This document shows, in pieces, positions 33,559-46,660 of a stretch of 64,000 bases of DNA. The notes below the pieces were generated by a model. It was not told the origin of the DNA, did no database searches, and worked only from the letters and a program-made list of their open reading frames with translations. How positions within the stretch are numbered: the stretch's first letter is position 1; every line of letters begins with the position of its first letter. The stretch comes from CAVQJU01 sp963754955 (GTDB taxonomy: Bacteria; Acidobacteriota; Vicinamibacteria; Vicinamibacterales; CAVVIG01). Made by a program: the position numbers and the translations under genes. The DNA is taken from assembly GCA_963754955.1 (NCBI GenBank), contig CAVWHY010000009.1:620001-684000 (forward strand), written 5' to 3'.

Positions 33559-36468
33559 CTAGAACGCCTGTCCGAATGTCACGAACCACGCCGTCAGATG
33601 CTCGTCGGTCCGGCGCTTGATCTTGAACCCGAGATCGAAACGAATCGGACCGAACGGCGATTTGTAGCGCACGCCGAAACCCGCCGCCGCGCGCAGTTCG
33701 CCGAGGTCGATCGTCGTCACCCGCTGGTAGACGTTGCCGGAGTCGATGAAGCCGACGCCCTGCAGCCCCGTGCGCAGCGGCACACGCAGCTCTCCGTTCA
33801 GGACGATCACGCCGTTGCCGCCGAGGGGAAAACCGTTCCTGTCCAGTGTGTCCTCGTCCTGCGGCGGATCGTGGCGCACACCCACGGCATCGAGCGCGAA
33901 GCCACGAATGGTCGTGTCACCGCCGGCGTAGAAGCGCGAGCTCGTGTCGAGCTCGTCGACCGTCTGGACGTTGCCCTGTGCGTCCACGATTTCCCGCGGA
34001 AAGCCGGTCGCAAGCCCCAGGCGGGCGCTGCCCGCAAACACCACGCGGCGGCGACCGGGCAGGGTGCGGAACATCTGCGCCGTGTATCGCGATTTCACGA
34101 ACCCGATCTCCGAACCGATGGCCCGCGCCGCCAGCTGCGCATCCACGCTGAACAGGTTGCCGGAGCCGGCGTCTGCCGGATCGTTCCGCGTGTCGTGTGC
34201 GATCGACGCCTGGAATGACGACAGGCGCACTTGCGGAAAGGCGCGGTCGATCAGCAGCTGGTCCTGGGGGCTGACGCTGTTGTTGAACACCTCGGTCCGC
34301 TGAATCTGATAACTGCCGCTGATGGACACGGCAGGGGTGACACGCCGGGCGAGCACGGCGCTGGCCGCCCGCCGCCGGAAATCGAAGCTCGAGCGGATCT
34401 GCTGTTCGAACGTGACATCGAGAAAGAGATCCGCCTTGAGGTCGAACGCGCGCGGCTCGCGATAGGTGCCCGTGACCCGATACTCGGGCACGCTGGTCTG
34501 GTCCGGCGCGACGGGTTCACCTGTATTCAGCGGAAGGCTGCCGCTGGCAAAGAACGTCGCCGATCGGTTTCCGCCGAACAGGTTCCGGCGCGCGAGCTCC
34601 ACCGACGCCCGCGGCGCAACCTGGAAACGTTCGCCGGCCACGCCGTCGGGCTCCTCCACGACCTTCCGGCGCCCTTCGAGGCCGCCGCCGTAGGCGATCG
34701 TGGTCATGGAGGCTTCCTCCACCGACACGAGCAGATCGCGCCGCCCCTCGTCGCCGTGAGCCACAGCGGTGACGTTGACACGCCGGAAGAGCCCGAGCGC
34801 CGACAGGCGGCGCTGCGTTTCGAACATCGCCTCCCGTCCCAGCGGATCGCCGGCGCGCAACTGCAGTTCGTGTTCGATGGTCTCCGTCTTGGTGCTGGCG
34901 TTGCCGACGATGATCACGTGGTCCACCCGCACCTGCGGCCCTTCGCGCACGGTGAAGAGCAGGTCGGTGCGTGTGCCGTCGCGCGTGACGTCGGGCTTGA
35001 CGTCCACGGTCGCGTTCTCGAAGCCGAGATTCGCATACCGGAGCAGGATGGCGTCGTGATCCGCCGCCAGTTGCGCGGGCACGAACGGGGCGCCCGTTTT
35101 CAGGCTGACCAGCTCGCGTATGCCGGCCTCGTCCACGGCCTGATTGCCCGCGAACGCCACGACGCCCACCAGCGTCTGCACGCCCTCGCGGACGGTGATG
35201 CGGACGATGACGGGGATGGGGGCGCCAGACGGTGCGGGCTGCGGCTCGACGGCAGAGTCGGCCTTGACGCCGACGAACCCGGAACGCCTGTAGGCGTTCT
35301 CGATCGTGGCGATGTCGGCGTCGAGTCCCGCGGCCGAGTACGGCAGGCCTTCACGAAGCCGCAGGGCCGTTTCGAACGTCGAGGCCGGCAGCGCCGCGTT
35401 GCCGGTGATATCCACCCGCGCGACCCGAAACATCGGTCCCCTGGTGACGTTGAACGTGATGATCAGGTCGCCGTCCATTTCACGGCGGGTGTGCGGCGCC
35501 ACGGCATCGCGGTATCCCTGGGCGCGCAGGAACTCCTCGATGCGATTGGTCGAATCCTCGAGCAGATCCTCGCTCGCCGACGCCTCGCGCTCGACCGGCA
35601 CGAGGTCGGCGTGCCGGTTCGCAGGCAGCGGGTCGCCGGCGAACACGACGCGCACGTGCGGTCCCCGGTCGACCGCGATCGTCAGGTTTGCCACGCGTTC
35701 CCCATCCGACAGGCTGACGGCCGGTGTGACCTTCGCCTCGTAGTAGCCGCGGTTCCTGACCCCCGAGAGGTACTTCTCGATACGCTCGTTCAGCGCATCG
35801 CGCTCGTACGGGGCTCCGGTTGCGAGCCCCAGCTCCTTGAGCAGGTCTGCCGCCGGCACGCCGGGCGAGCCCGTCACGTTCAGCGTGCCGAGCATGGTCC
35901 GGGCGCCCGGGTCGATGGTGAAGATCAGCGTGGTCGTGTGAGGCGTGTGCGCGATCTGGACGCCGGGCGTCACCGCGGCGTTGAGGTAGCCGCGCTCCCT
36001 CATGGCATCCTTGACGGCGAGCGCCAGTTCGGGAGCGCGCCCGACACGCAGCGACGTGCCGCCTCGTTCGGCAATGGCGCGTCGCAGGCGATCTTCGTCT
36101 GCACCCGGAGCCGGGGACTTCCAGTCGAACCCGACGTGGGTGACCGGGTGGACCGGGCTGAGATCGTACCGCACGCTCACACCGGCGCCGTTCAGCGTCG
36201 CGTCCACGCGCACATCGTCGAACCGCCCGAGGCTGTAGAGGTGCACGAGGGTCTCGCGCACGTCGGCCATCGACAGCGGCATGCCGACGCGCGTCTCGAT
36301 CACATCGGACAACGACGGATCGGTCGTGTCCCGCCCTTCGATGACGAACACGACCGCGGCGACGGGTTTGCCCAGGTACTCGCTGATCGCCGCGCGCGCC
36401 GGCGAGGCACCGCCGATCGCGAGTGCACAGCACATGACGGCTGCGCGCACGGCCTTCACCGCGTACAT
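33559..36468 (-). CDS. BamA/TamA-family outer membrane protein
   Basis: 969 residues with a signal peptide (AAVMCCALAIGGASPARA). The N-terminal two thirds contain about five POTRA repeats, recognisable by blocks like FDDVRVDATLNGAGVSVRYD, GYYEAKVTPAVSLSDGER, GVVAFAGNQAVDEAGIRELV and VIIVGNASTKTETIEHEL. The C-terminal Omp85 beta-barrel has the lid-loop motif in YAGGDTTIRGFALD (IRGF) and ends in Phe (FVTFGQAF), the outer-membrane signature. It starts 4 bases after the tamB stop, so it is probably the TamA-like partner of TamB, though a BamA role cannot be excluded. Confidence 0.88.
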   Translation of the reverse strand: MYAVKAVRAAVMCCALAIGGASPARAAISEYLGKPVAAVVFVIEGRDTTDPSLSDVIETRVGMPLSMADVRETLVHLYSLGRFDDVRVDATLNGAGVSVRYDLSPVHPVTHVGFDWKSPAPGADEDRLRRAIAERGGTSLRVGRAPELALAVKDAMRERGYLNAAVTPGVQIAHTPHTTTLIFTIDPGARTMLGTLNVTGSPGVPAADLLKELGLATGAPYERDALNERIEKYLSGVRNRGYYEAKVTPAVSLSDGERVANLTIAVDRGPHVRVVFAGDPLPANRHADLVPVEREASASEDLLEDSTNRIEEFLRAQGYRDAVAPHTRREMDGDLIITFNVTRGPMFRVARVDITGNAALPASTFETALRLREGLPYSAAGLDADIATIENAYRRSGFVGVKADSAVEPQPAPSGAPIPVIVRITVREGVQTLVGVVAFAGNQAVDEAGIRELVSLKTGAPFVPAQLAADHDAILLRYANLGFENATVDVKPDVTRDGTRTDLLFTVREGPQVRVDHVIIVGNASTKTETIEHELQLRAGDPLGREAMFETQRRLSALGLFRRVNVTAVAHGDEGRRDLLVSVEEASMTTIAYGGGLEGRRKVVEEPDGVAGERFQVAPRASVELARRNLFGGNRSATFFASGSLPLNTGEPVAPDQTSVPEYRVTGTYREPRAFDLKADLFLDVTFEQQIRSSFDFRRRAASAVLARRVTPAVSISGSYQIQRTEVFNNSVSPQDQLLIDRAFPQVRLSSFQASIAHDTRNDPADAGSGNLFSVDAQLAARAIGSEIGFVKSRYTAQMFRTLPGRRRVVFAGSARLGLATGFPREIVDAQGNVQTVDELDTSSRFYAGGDTTIRGFALDAVGVRHDPPQDEDTLDRNGFPLGGNGVIVLNGELRVPLRTGLQGVGFIDSGNVYQRVTTIDLGELRAAAGFGVRYKSPFGPIRFDLGFKIKRRTDEHLTAWFVTFGQAF

Positions 36469-36472
36469 GCCA

Positions 36473-39400
36473 CTAGAACGCGTGCCTCACGCGGAATTCG
36501 ACGGCATAGGTCTGCTGGTCTTCGTTGCGTGAGATCAGCCAGTACAACCGGTCGGTCTGATCGAATTCCAGCTGAATGATCTGATCGTTGAACGTGGTGT
36601 TCAGGCTCCTCGAGAACGTGAGGAACGCGCGATCGGAAATCCGCTTGCCGATCGTCAGGCGCGCCGTCGGGTTGAGGCGCGACGCGTTGGTCGGGTCGAC
36701 GAAGGAGGGAGACAGCTGGAACGTATCGAGGCCCACCGTTTGTTGCAGCACCTTCGTCATTTCGGTCGAGATCGGGCTGGTCAGCGCCTGCGTCGCGCGG
36801 GCCGTGATGATGTCGCTCTGCATCTGGGTCGAGCCGCGCAGTTTGCGCAGTTCGGGCACGTCGTTCCGCTGCACGTCGCTCAGAAGCAGCGCCAGGACGT
36901 CGGCCGTCGGCAGCGGCGGATCGGATTCGAACTTCAGATTGCTCATCCGCTCCGTCGTACCCGAGGCGCCGACCGTGACGCGATACGCCTGCCCGCCCGA
37001 CACCCGGACGTTGGTTTCAGCCTCGACGTCGAAGAACGGCTCGATGCGGTTGGGGTTCGTGAAATCGATCGCGCCTCGTGTGACGCGATACCGACGGCCC
37101 TCGAAGGTCACCTCGCCGCGGCCGATGTCGGCCCGGCCGAACAGCACGGGCTTGTCGTAGGTCCCCCTCAGCGTCAAATCGGCGCTCGCCACCAGCCTCA
37201 GGAGATTGGTGTTGACCTGCAGCGTCGACGGCACGGAAATCTGAACGTCGAACCGCAGGGGAACCGCGGCCGGCGCCGCGGCGGCGCCACCGCTGCCGGC
37301 TGTCGACTGCGCGACCAGATCGAAGATGTTTCCGTACGTGTCGATTTGGCGGGTCCAGACGGCGCTCTTGACCGTCACCATCCCTCCGAGCGTCGGCGCC
37401 CGGAAGTTGCCGCGGACGGACAGGTCGGCGTCCACGACGGATCGGATGCCCTCTGGATACCGGAGGTGCATGTCCCGGCCGCTCATCGTGATGTTCAGCT
37501 CGCCCGGCAGGTAGCCGTCCAGCCCGATCCGGCCGCCGAACTGCACCGGACCTTCACCCATCCGCGCCGTGACCTCGTCGAGGCGGATACCGCGCGCGTC
37601 GAACCGGATGATGCCGTTGATGCCGTCGAGCGCGTTGGGCATCGACAGGTGGCGGACGCGGCCGTTGATCACCGACGCGCTGCCGGAGAACACCGGGTCG
37701 TCGAGCGGGCCGTCCACCGACGCCGTGAGCTCCGCGCGGCCCGATCCGAATACGTCGCGGGAGAATCCCTGCAGGATGCCGAGGTTCGCGTCGCCCGACG
37801 CCTGGAGCGTGATGCGTCGATCCCGCAGGCCGACGCGGCCGCCGAGCCGGAGGCGCGTGTCCTCGCCCACCAGCTGCAGGTCCTGCACGTTCACGTCGAG
37901 CTTGTCGAGCGAGATCCGGATGGGCGCCGCGTTTTTCAGCGCGTAGTCGAACAGCCGCAGGTCGACCGTGTCCACCGTGGCGTCCACCAGTAGGTGATCG
38001 AAATCCGCCAGTTCCCCGGCGACGCGAATCGATCCGCTGGCGACGGCGGTCGTGAACGGCGACAGCCGCGGCTCGAACAACCGGACATACGGATCGAGCG
38101 AACTGTCGTGAAAACGGAACGTGAGCTCGGCGTCGGCCTGCGGCGTCAGCGCGACGCGCCCGGTCCCGGTAATGGCGAGCCGCGGCGACGCGGCGTCGAA
38201 GTCGCCGCTCAGTTCCTTGCCGCGCAGCGTCAGCGAGCCGCTCACCTGCCCGACGCCTTCTTCGCCGACGAACAGATCGTTCACGCGGATCTTGAAGTCG
38301 TTCCGCGGCATCTCGAAGGTCCCGTTGCCCTGGGCCGTGAACTCCCCCAGCCCCGACAGCGGCGCCTTGGGAAATCGCAAAAGCGCGAGGCGATCCAGGG
38401 GGATGCGGCGGCCGTCGGCGTTGAACGAGTAGGTCGAGTCCCAGCCGACAAACGCGGCGCCTGTGATGGTGCCGCCGCCCTTGTCGATGTTGATGCCGTC
38501 GAGGCGAATGCCCGTGCCATCGAACCGCAGCGACGCTTCCATCTTGTCGAGCGCCTCGCCGTACGCCACGGCGTTGTCGATCGTGATGCCCCCGAAGCCC
38601 ATCGGCCGCTGGTACGCGCCGGTCAGGTGGAACTCGCCCGACAGGAGGCCGCTCACCGGGTATTCGTCGATTTGAAACGCGTGCCGCAGTCCGGTGAGGT
38701 CGCGGCGCGACACGCGGAACCGCGCATCGAGCTCCTGGCCGCCGTCTTCGCGCGGATACCCGAGCGAGAACAGGCCGTCGGCACGGATCTCCGAGCCCGC
38801 GAGGCGCATCACGCTGTTCTTCACGTCGACGTACTGGTTCTCCACGGCGATGTGCGCCGAGCCGTCGCCCCAGAGCGTGTCCCACGCCCACAGGTCGGTG
38901 CCCGTGAAGTCGCCCTCGACACGCGGGCGCCGGAAGGGGCCGGTCATCACGCCGTCGAACTCGCCGCGGCCGCCGAACGCCACGGGACCGGTCCGCGCCC
39001 CGAAGGCCGTCAGGATGCCCGCCATCACCTCGTCGCTTTCCTGCCAGTCGCGGCTGACGACGTGAAAGGCGATGCGGCCGTCCGAGCCCCACGCCGTCTG
39101 GCCCTGGAACGTCACATACGTCTGGGCGGTGTTGAAGCGGCCGCCGGAGAACTCCACCTTCCCGGGATCGAACTGGAACGTGAGATCGCCGCCGATCGGC
39201 AGGTGCGCGGGCAGCGGCCGCGGCGCGAACGGTCCCCACTCCCGGCGGCTGGTGCGAGCAGCCCCGGGATCGAGCGAGGGGCCCATCAGCGTGACGCCGG
39301 GGGGCGGCGACACGGCAAACGTCCCCTGCCCCTTGCGCTCGGCGAAGCGGCCGAGCGGCCACTCAAGCAGGATGCGGGCGGTCGCGGCCCCGCCGAAGCG

Positions 39401-40543
39401 GACGCCAGCGAGCTGCTCCGCGTCGGTAAACGACGCGAGGTCGGCGCCCGACACGGACGCATCGAACCGCGCGATCGGACGCGTGGGCTGTCCGAGCGGC
39501 TTGATCGAATAGGAGAACTTCGCCGGCCCGCCGTGGAAGCCCGCGCCCGCGTCCCACACTTCGAACGCCTGGGGCGTCCACCGGAGCGACCCATACAGCC
39601 TGGAGAATGGGTACCCGTTCACGCCGGTCTGCGGGCTGGCGAACGTGCCGGTCAGCTCGTGCCCGCCCTTGAATAACCGGAACGTCCCCGCGAAATCGCC
39701 CTCGCCGGGCACCGTCCACTTCTCGTCCTTCCAGAAGATCTCGCGCATCCGCTGGAAGTGCACCCTGGACTTCACGTGATACACCTGCTCGGGCCAGTGC
39801 GCGAAATCGACTTCGCCCGACGCGACCGTACGCGCGCCATCGGTGTCGAGGTCGATCCGATCGAGGTGGACCTTGGAGCCGTCGAGCGTGAACTGCGTCT
39901 TGAAGTGGACCCACATGGGCAGATCGTTCTGGATCTGCACGATGCCGCCGTGGAACGCGGCATTCCCGTGGTATTTCGGCAGATTCGTGATGTCGAGATC
40001 GATGTTCGGCGCCGTGACCGTCCACGGCACCTGGTGATCCTCGTACACGAACTGGCCGCGCCACGCCCTGAGGTACCGCAGCGTGGTGGTGAACCGCCGC
40101 GGGCCCGGCGGCCGGTCGTTGTCCGGAACGAATTTCGGGAAGTTGGTGCGGTCTGCCCATCGTTCGGCGAGCATCTGCCAGTCCGTCATCTCGACCGACG
40201 TGATGGTGAACTCGGGCACGCGCCGGAACGCGGTGGCCCAGTTGAGGCCGAGCGACAACCGCTTCGCGACGAAGAACGGCCGGTCGCCCGGCGCCATGCC
40301 GCCGATGGAGAAGTCCTCCAGCAGGATGCGGCCCCGCAGGAGGTGGATCGACATCCGTCCGAAGCGCACGTCCCGCTTGAGAAACTTCGACGCCTGGCGC
40401 TCGCTGAGCCCGCGCACCGACGGCCCGAGATCGATGGTCACCGACGCGACGATGCCCGCGACGAGCAGGGCGATGGCGATCGTGATCGCGCGGAAGCCGA
40501 AGCGGACAGCCCAGTGTGCGCGCAGGCGGGCCAGGAACTTCAC
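36473..40543 (-). CDS. tamB: TamB-like translocation/assembly module protein
   Basis: 1356 residues from GTG 40543, overlapping the upstream biotin-carrier gene's stop by 4 bases (GTGA). One N-terminal membrane anchor (AITIAIALLVAGIVASVTID) is followed by a very long beta-rich AsmA/TamB region (repeats such as GTGIRLDGINIDKGGGTITG). The C-terminal TamB (DUF490) domain has GRADIGRGEVTFEGRRYRVT, GAIDFTNPNRIEPFFDVEAE and the end VEFRVRHAF. TamB proteins span the periplasm and move lipids or help insert outer-membrane proteins. The order tamB then bamA/tamA then surA-like suggests an envelope-biogenesis operon. Confidence 0.88.
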   Translation of the reverse strand: MKFLARLRAHWAVRFGFRAITIAIALLVAGIVASVTIDLGPSVRGLSERQASKFLKRDVRFGRMSIHLLRGRILLEDFSIGGMAPGDRPFFVAKRLSLGLNWATAFRRVPEFTITSVEMTDWQMLAERWADRTNFPKFVPDNDRPPGPRRFTTTLRYLRAWRGQFVYEDHQVPWTVTAPNIDLDITNLPKYHGNAAFHGGIVQIQNDLPMWVHFKTQFTLDGSKVHLDRIDLDTDGARTVASGEVDFAHWPEQVYHVKSRVHFQRMREIFWKDEKWTVPGEGDFAGTFRLFKGGHELTGTFASPQTGVNGYPFSRLYGSLRWTPQAFEVWDAGAGFHGGPAKFSYSIKPLGQPTRPIARFDASVSGADLASFTDAEQLAGVRFGGAATARILLEWPLGRFAERKGQGTFAVSPPPGVTLMGPSLDPGAARTSRREWGPFAPRPLPAHLPIGGDLTFQFDPGKVEFSGGRFNTAQTYVTFQGQTAWGSDGRIAFHVVSRDWQESDEVMAGILTAFGARTGPVAFGGRGEFDGVMTGPFRRPRVEGDFTGTDLWAWDTLWGDGSAHIAVENQYVDVKNSVMRLAGSEIRADGLFSLGYPREDGGQELDARFRVSRRDLTGLRHAFQIDEYPVSGLLSGEFHLTGAYQRPMGFGGITIDNAVAYGEALDKMEASLRFDGTGIRLDGINIDKGGGTITGAAFVGWDSTYSFNADGRRIPLDRLALLRFPKAPLSGLGEFTAQGNGTFEMPRNDFKIRVNDLFVGEEGVGQVSGSLTLRGKELSGDFDAASPRLAITGTGRVALTPQADAELTFRFHDSSLDPYVRLFEPRLSPFTTAVASGSIRVAGELADFDHLLVDATVDTVDLRLFDYALKNAAPIRISLDKLDVNVQDLQLVGEDTRLRLGGRVGLRDRRITLQASGDANLGILQGFSRDVFGSGRAELTASVDGPLDDPVFSGSASVINGRVRHLSMPNALDGINGIIRFDARGIRLDEVTARMGEGPVQFGGRIGLDGYLPGELNITMSGRDMHLRYPEGIRSVVDADLSVRGNFRAPTLGGMVTVKSAVWTRQIDTYGNIFDLVAQSTAGSGGAAAAPAAVPLRFDVQISVPSTLQVNTNLLRLVASADLTLRGTYDKPVLFGRADIGRGEVTFEGRRYRVTRGAIDFTNPNRIEPFFDVEAETNVRVSGGQAYRVTVGASGTTERMSNLKFESDPPLPTADVLALLLSDVQRNDVPELRKLRGSTQMQSDIITARATQALTSPISTEMTKVLQQTVGLDTFQLSPSFVDPTNASRLNPTARLTIGKRISDRAFLTFSRSLNTTFNDQIIQLEFDQTDRLYWLISRNEDQQTYAVEFRVRHAF

Positions 40544-41047
40544 CGGACGACCGCCAGCAGTTCGCCGGCCACGACGAGCGCGCCTTCGCGTGCGTGGAGC
40601 TCGCCGACGATGCCGTCGCGGGACGCGCGCAGCTCGTTTTCCATCTTCATCGCTTCGATGACCACGACCGTCTGCCGCGCGCGAACCGCCTCGCCCGGCG
40701 CCACCGCGACGCGCACGATCTTGCCCGGCATCGGCGCCACGAGGTGCTGCGGCCCCGACGCGCCCTGATCCCGATCATGCGGAGCGGCCGCGCCGCCGGC
40801 GGCCGTTGAACGCCACCGTGCACTCCGCAGCGCCGACCCGAACGGCAAGCATGCCGGTCGCGGCGTCGGGCACGATGCCGACGTCGTACGAGGCGCCGCG
40901 CCCGACGATCAGCGACAACCTGCGGGCGTCGAGGCGGCGCGCGTCGACGTCCATGGTCCGGCCGTCGACCGACACGGCAAACCGGTCTCCAGCCCGCTCG
41001 ACGGACACCTGGCGAATCCGGCCGTTCACTTCGATTTCGTACTGCAC
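40540..41047 (-). CDS. biotin carboxyl carrier protein, frameshifted
   Basis: From ATG 41047, MQYEIEVNGRIRQVSVERAG leads an N-terminal domain that ends in one frame (AAECTVAFNGRR). The biotinyl domain continues in another: GPQHLVAPMPGKIVRVAVAP, VVVIEAMKMENELRA and a stop at 40540. EAMKMEN carries the biotinylated Lys. One base change near 40800, in CGGCCGCCGGCGGCG, joins them into about 168 residues. It follows the carboxyltransferase gene, so together they are two parts of an acyl-CoA carboxylase. The biotin carboxylase subunit is not in the window. Confidence 0.8.
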
Positions 41048-41104
41048 TTGTACGCCTGTAACTATTTTACCGTCTTAGTTACGGCGTTGCCGGGCGGATT
41101 TGTC

Positions 41105-42639
<1,535 letters not shown>

Positions 42640-42640
<1 letters not shown>

Positions 42641-43293
42641 TAAGCCTTCACCGCCTGAGCCTTCTCCCAGTCCTTCAGGAACTTCTCGAGGCCGCTCGTG
42701 GTGAGGGGATGGTTGTAGAGCGCGTCGATCACCGACGCCGGACACGTGCAGATGTCGGCGCCGATGCGCGCGGCTTCGACGATGTGCATCGGGTGACGGC
42801 AGCTGGCCACGAGCACTTCGGTCGTGAACTCGTAGTTGTCGTAGATGCCGACGATGTCGCGGACGAGATCCATGCCGCCCGACGCGATGTCGTCGAGGCG
42901 CCCGACGAACGGGCTGACGAACGTCGCGCCGGCCTTGGCGGCCAGGATCGCCTGCGCCGCCGAGAACACCAGCGTGACGTTCACGGGGATGCCTTCGCCC
43001 GACAGCTCCTTGCAGGCTTTCACCCCGTCGCGCGTCAGCGGCACCTTTACGACCATGTGGGCGTCGATCTTCGCGATGTCGTGGCCTTCGCGCATCATCC
43101 CCGCGAAATCGGTGGCCGTGACTTCGCCGCTCACCGGTCCCTTGACGATGTCGCAGATCCGTTTCAGGTTGGCGCGGAAGTCGCCCTGTTCCTTCGCCAG
43201 CAGCGACGGGTTCGTCGTCACGCCGTCGAGGATGCCCAGCGCCGCGAGCGTTTCGATTTCTTTGATGCTGCCGGTGTCGGCGAATAGCTTCAT
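42640..43293 (-). CDS. fsa: transaldolase-like / fructose-6-phosphate aldolase
   Basis: 217 residues, the short TalC/Fsa type. MKLFADTGSIKEIETLAALG, then GVTTNPSLLAKE, the Schiff-base Lys in HMVVKVPLTRDG, NVTLVFSAAQAILAAKAGA, FVSPFVGRLDD and VLVASCRHPMHIVEAARIGA. These are the usual signatures. It either transfers dihydroxyacetone in the pentose phosphate pathway or makes fructose-6-phosphate from glyceraldehyde and DHA. AGGAGCG upstream of ATG 43293 is a good ribosome site. Coupled to the carboxylase by a one-base overlap. Confidence 0.9.
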
Positions 43294-43321
43294 AAGACGC
43301 TCCTGGTTTGCAGATGATAGC

Positions 43322-44589
43322 TCAGCGCGCCGTCTCCTCGACGCGGTTGGAGGGAGGGCTGGCGTTGCCGGCCTTGTCGACGGCCTGCACCGCGTACACG
43401 TACCGTGTGCCCGGCTGAACCATGTCGTTGTACGAGGTTTCGAGGACCGGCGCCGTCACGAGCGCGTCGAGTTGGTCGGCGGGCGCGCGGCCGCGCAGGA
43501 TCACGTAGCCTGCGAGATCGCTCTCCGGGCTCGCGTCCCAGATGAGGCTGATCACGCCCTCGGTCGAGACGGCCTTCAGATCCTTCGGCGCGGCCGGCGG
43601 AAACCTGTCGACGAGCTTCACGCATCGCGCCTCGCGCGCTTCGCTTTCCACGAACAGCCCGTTCGAGGGATCCACGGCGCGCACACCGTAGCAGCGCTCC
43701 GCGCCCCACTCGATCCGGCTATCGGTGAAGCGCGGTTCGGCCACCGGCATCGGTGTCAGCAGCGCACCGCTTGTGGTGTCGTACACGTTATAACCGAGCG
43801 CCGGACGCATCGGCCCGATCGTCCGGGATTCAAGCACCGGCACTTCGGGCTCGTTTCCCGGGGACGCCGGCAGCGGCGCTCCCGCGGGCGCCCACACGAC
43901 GGTGATGGCCTTGTCGTCGAACGTGATGGTCGGCGACGAGGGTGGCGGCGGCGCCGGCTGAAGCGAGACGGCCGCGCGCCGGGAGATCCGTCCCTGCTTG
44001 CCTTTGGTGTTGACGCCGACGCCGGCGTACATCCGGACGGGACCGAGCCCGGACGCGCCGAGGAGCGGTCCGTCAGCCTGGACGGCGGCCGTCCGCTTCG
44101 GCGTGCCCACGTCGGCCGGTACGAGCGCGGCCGAACTCAGTTCGTCCCGCACGGTCGTCGCCGTTCCCTGGTCGAGCCCGTTGCCGATCGGCGCCTCGAC
44201 CTCTTCGACGGGTTCATCCGGCTCCGCGACATCGTCCGGGTTGCGCGGCGCCTTCACGGGAAGGCTGGCGACGCGTGTGCCGTGCTTCAGCAGATCCGCG
44301 TCGCTGATGGCCACGGGTCCGGTGATCGCGTAGATGTCCACGCGCGAAATGTTTGCGGGCCGCGAACCGTCGGCGTTGGCGCCGGGGACGACCACCGCGA
44401 GCTCGACGGTCGACCCGCGCCGGTTGGCCTGCACGTCGGGCGGAGCGGGCAGCCGCACCAGCGGAGGCAGCGGGGGACCTTTTTTACCGCAGGCGACGGA
44501 CGCAAGGATCATCAACGCAGAGATCGCCGAGAACTTGAACCTCTGTGTGCGCTGCGTGCTCTGTGTTGATCGTCGTCTCCGAAAGTCCC

Positions 44590-44593
<4 letters not shown>
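43322..44593 (-). CDS. lipoprotein with fibronectin type III domain
   Basis: 423 residues at most. Lipobox LASVACGKKGPPLPP, where CGKKGPP is also the motif of small LptM-like lipoproteins. The C-terminal ~110 residues are an FN3 domain (PPAAPKDLKAVSTEGVISLI, GTRYVYAVQAVDKAGNASPP). The central part is Pro-rich and unrecognised. The GTG start at 44593 overlaps the hslU stop (GTGA); the first residues (STQSTQRTQRFKF) come from a CACAGAG-type simple repeat at 44514-44570, so a start nearer the signal peptide is possible. Likely an outer-membrane-attached structural protein. Confidence 0.75.
44514..44570. repeat. CGCAGAG/ACACAGAG simple repeat at lipoprotein gene start
   Basis: Units like AACGCAGAG, CTCTGTGTGCG and CTGTGTTG are degenerate copies of a common CGCAGAG-type bacterial repeat. 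It covers the codons before the lipoprotein signal peptide. Confidence 0.45.
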
Positions 44594-45969
<1,376 letters not shown>

Positions 45970-45979
45970 GGCCTTGTTC

Positions 45980-46516
45980 CTACAGCTCTTCGACCACGAT
46001 CTGCTGGTTCGTGTAGATGCAGATCTCGCCCGCGATCGCCATCGCCTTTTCTGCAATGGCGTGCGCGTCGAGTTCCGTGTTGGCCGCGAGCGCCTTGGCC
46101 GCGGCAAGGGCGTAGGGACCACCCGATCCAATCGCCACGATCCCATCGTCGGGCTCGATGAGGTCGCCGTTGCCCGACAGCAGAAACATCTCGGTTTTGT
46201 CGAGCACGATGAGCATCGCCTCGAGGCGGCGGAGGATGCGATCCGAGCGCCAATCCTTGGCAAGCTCCACCGCCGAGCGCTCCAGGTTGCCCCGGTACTG
46301 CTCGAGCTTGGACTCGAAACGCGAGAAGAGCGCGAAGGAATCCGCGGCGGATCCGGCAAAGCCGGCAAGGATGCGCTCGTTGTAGAGCCGCCGGATCTTC
46401 CGGGCGCCCTGTTTGACGATCGTGGCTCCGAACGTGACCTGCCCGTCGCCGGCCAGCACGGACCGGTCGCGGTGGCGAACCGCGAGGATCGTGGTGCTGT
46501 GAATCATGGGGGGCAT
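45980..46516 (-). CDS. hslV: HslV, peptidase subunit of the HslVU protease
   Basis: 178 residues. Threonine peptidase of the proteasome-like family: STTILAVRHRDRSVLAGDGQ with the catalytic Thr after a short propeptide (start Met at 46516, or Met 4 at 46507), VTFGATIVKQGARKIRRLYN, GFAGSAADSFALFSRFESKL, and GIVAIGSGGPYALAAAKAL. Forms the double hexameric ring capped by HslU. First gene of a leftward run with hslU. Confidence 0.95.
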   Translation of the reverse strand: MPPMIHSTTILAVRHRDRSVLAGDGQVTFGATIVKQGARKIRRLYNERILAGFAGSAADSFALFSRFESKLEQYRGNLERSAVELAKDWRSDRILRRLEAMLIVLDKTEMFLLSGNGDLIEPDDGIVAIGSGGPYALAAAKALAANTELDAHAIAEKAMAIAGEICIYTNQQIVVEEL

Positions 46517-46660
46517 TTTCGAGTCTATCGATCGGCCGGAAAGAGTGTCAAGAAATCGGGACGAGTGAACGCGCCGGGGGACAGCCCGGGAGCCGGACCG
46601 GCATTTTTTCGGAATACTTACCTGATCTCATCTGGCACCGTGCTTGCCTCAATGTACGGC

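Noticed and set aside
34231..36579. 782-residue open frame antisense to the BamA/TamA gene
   Set aside because: No motif, mirror of the third-position GC pattern of the barrel gene.
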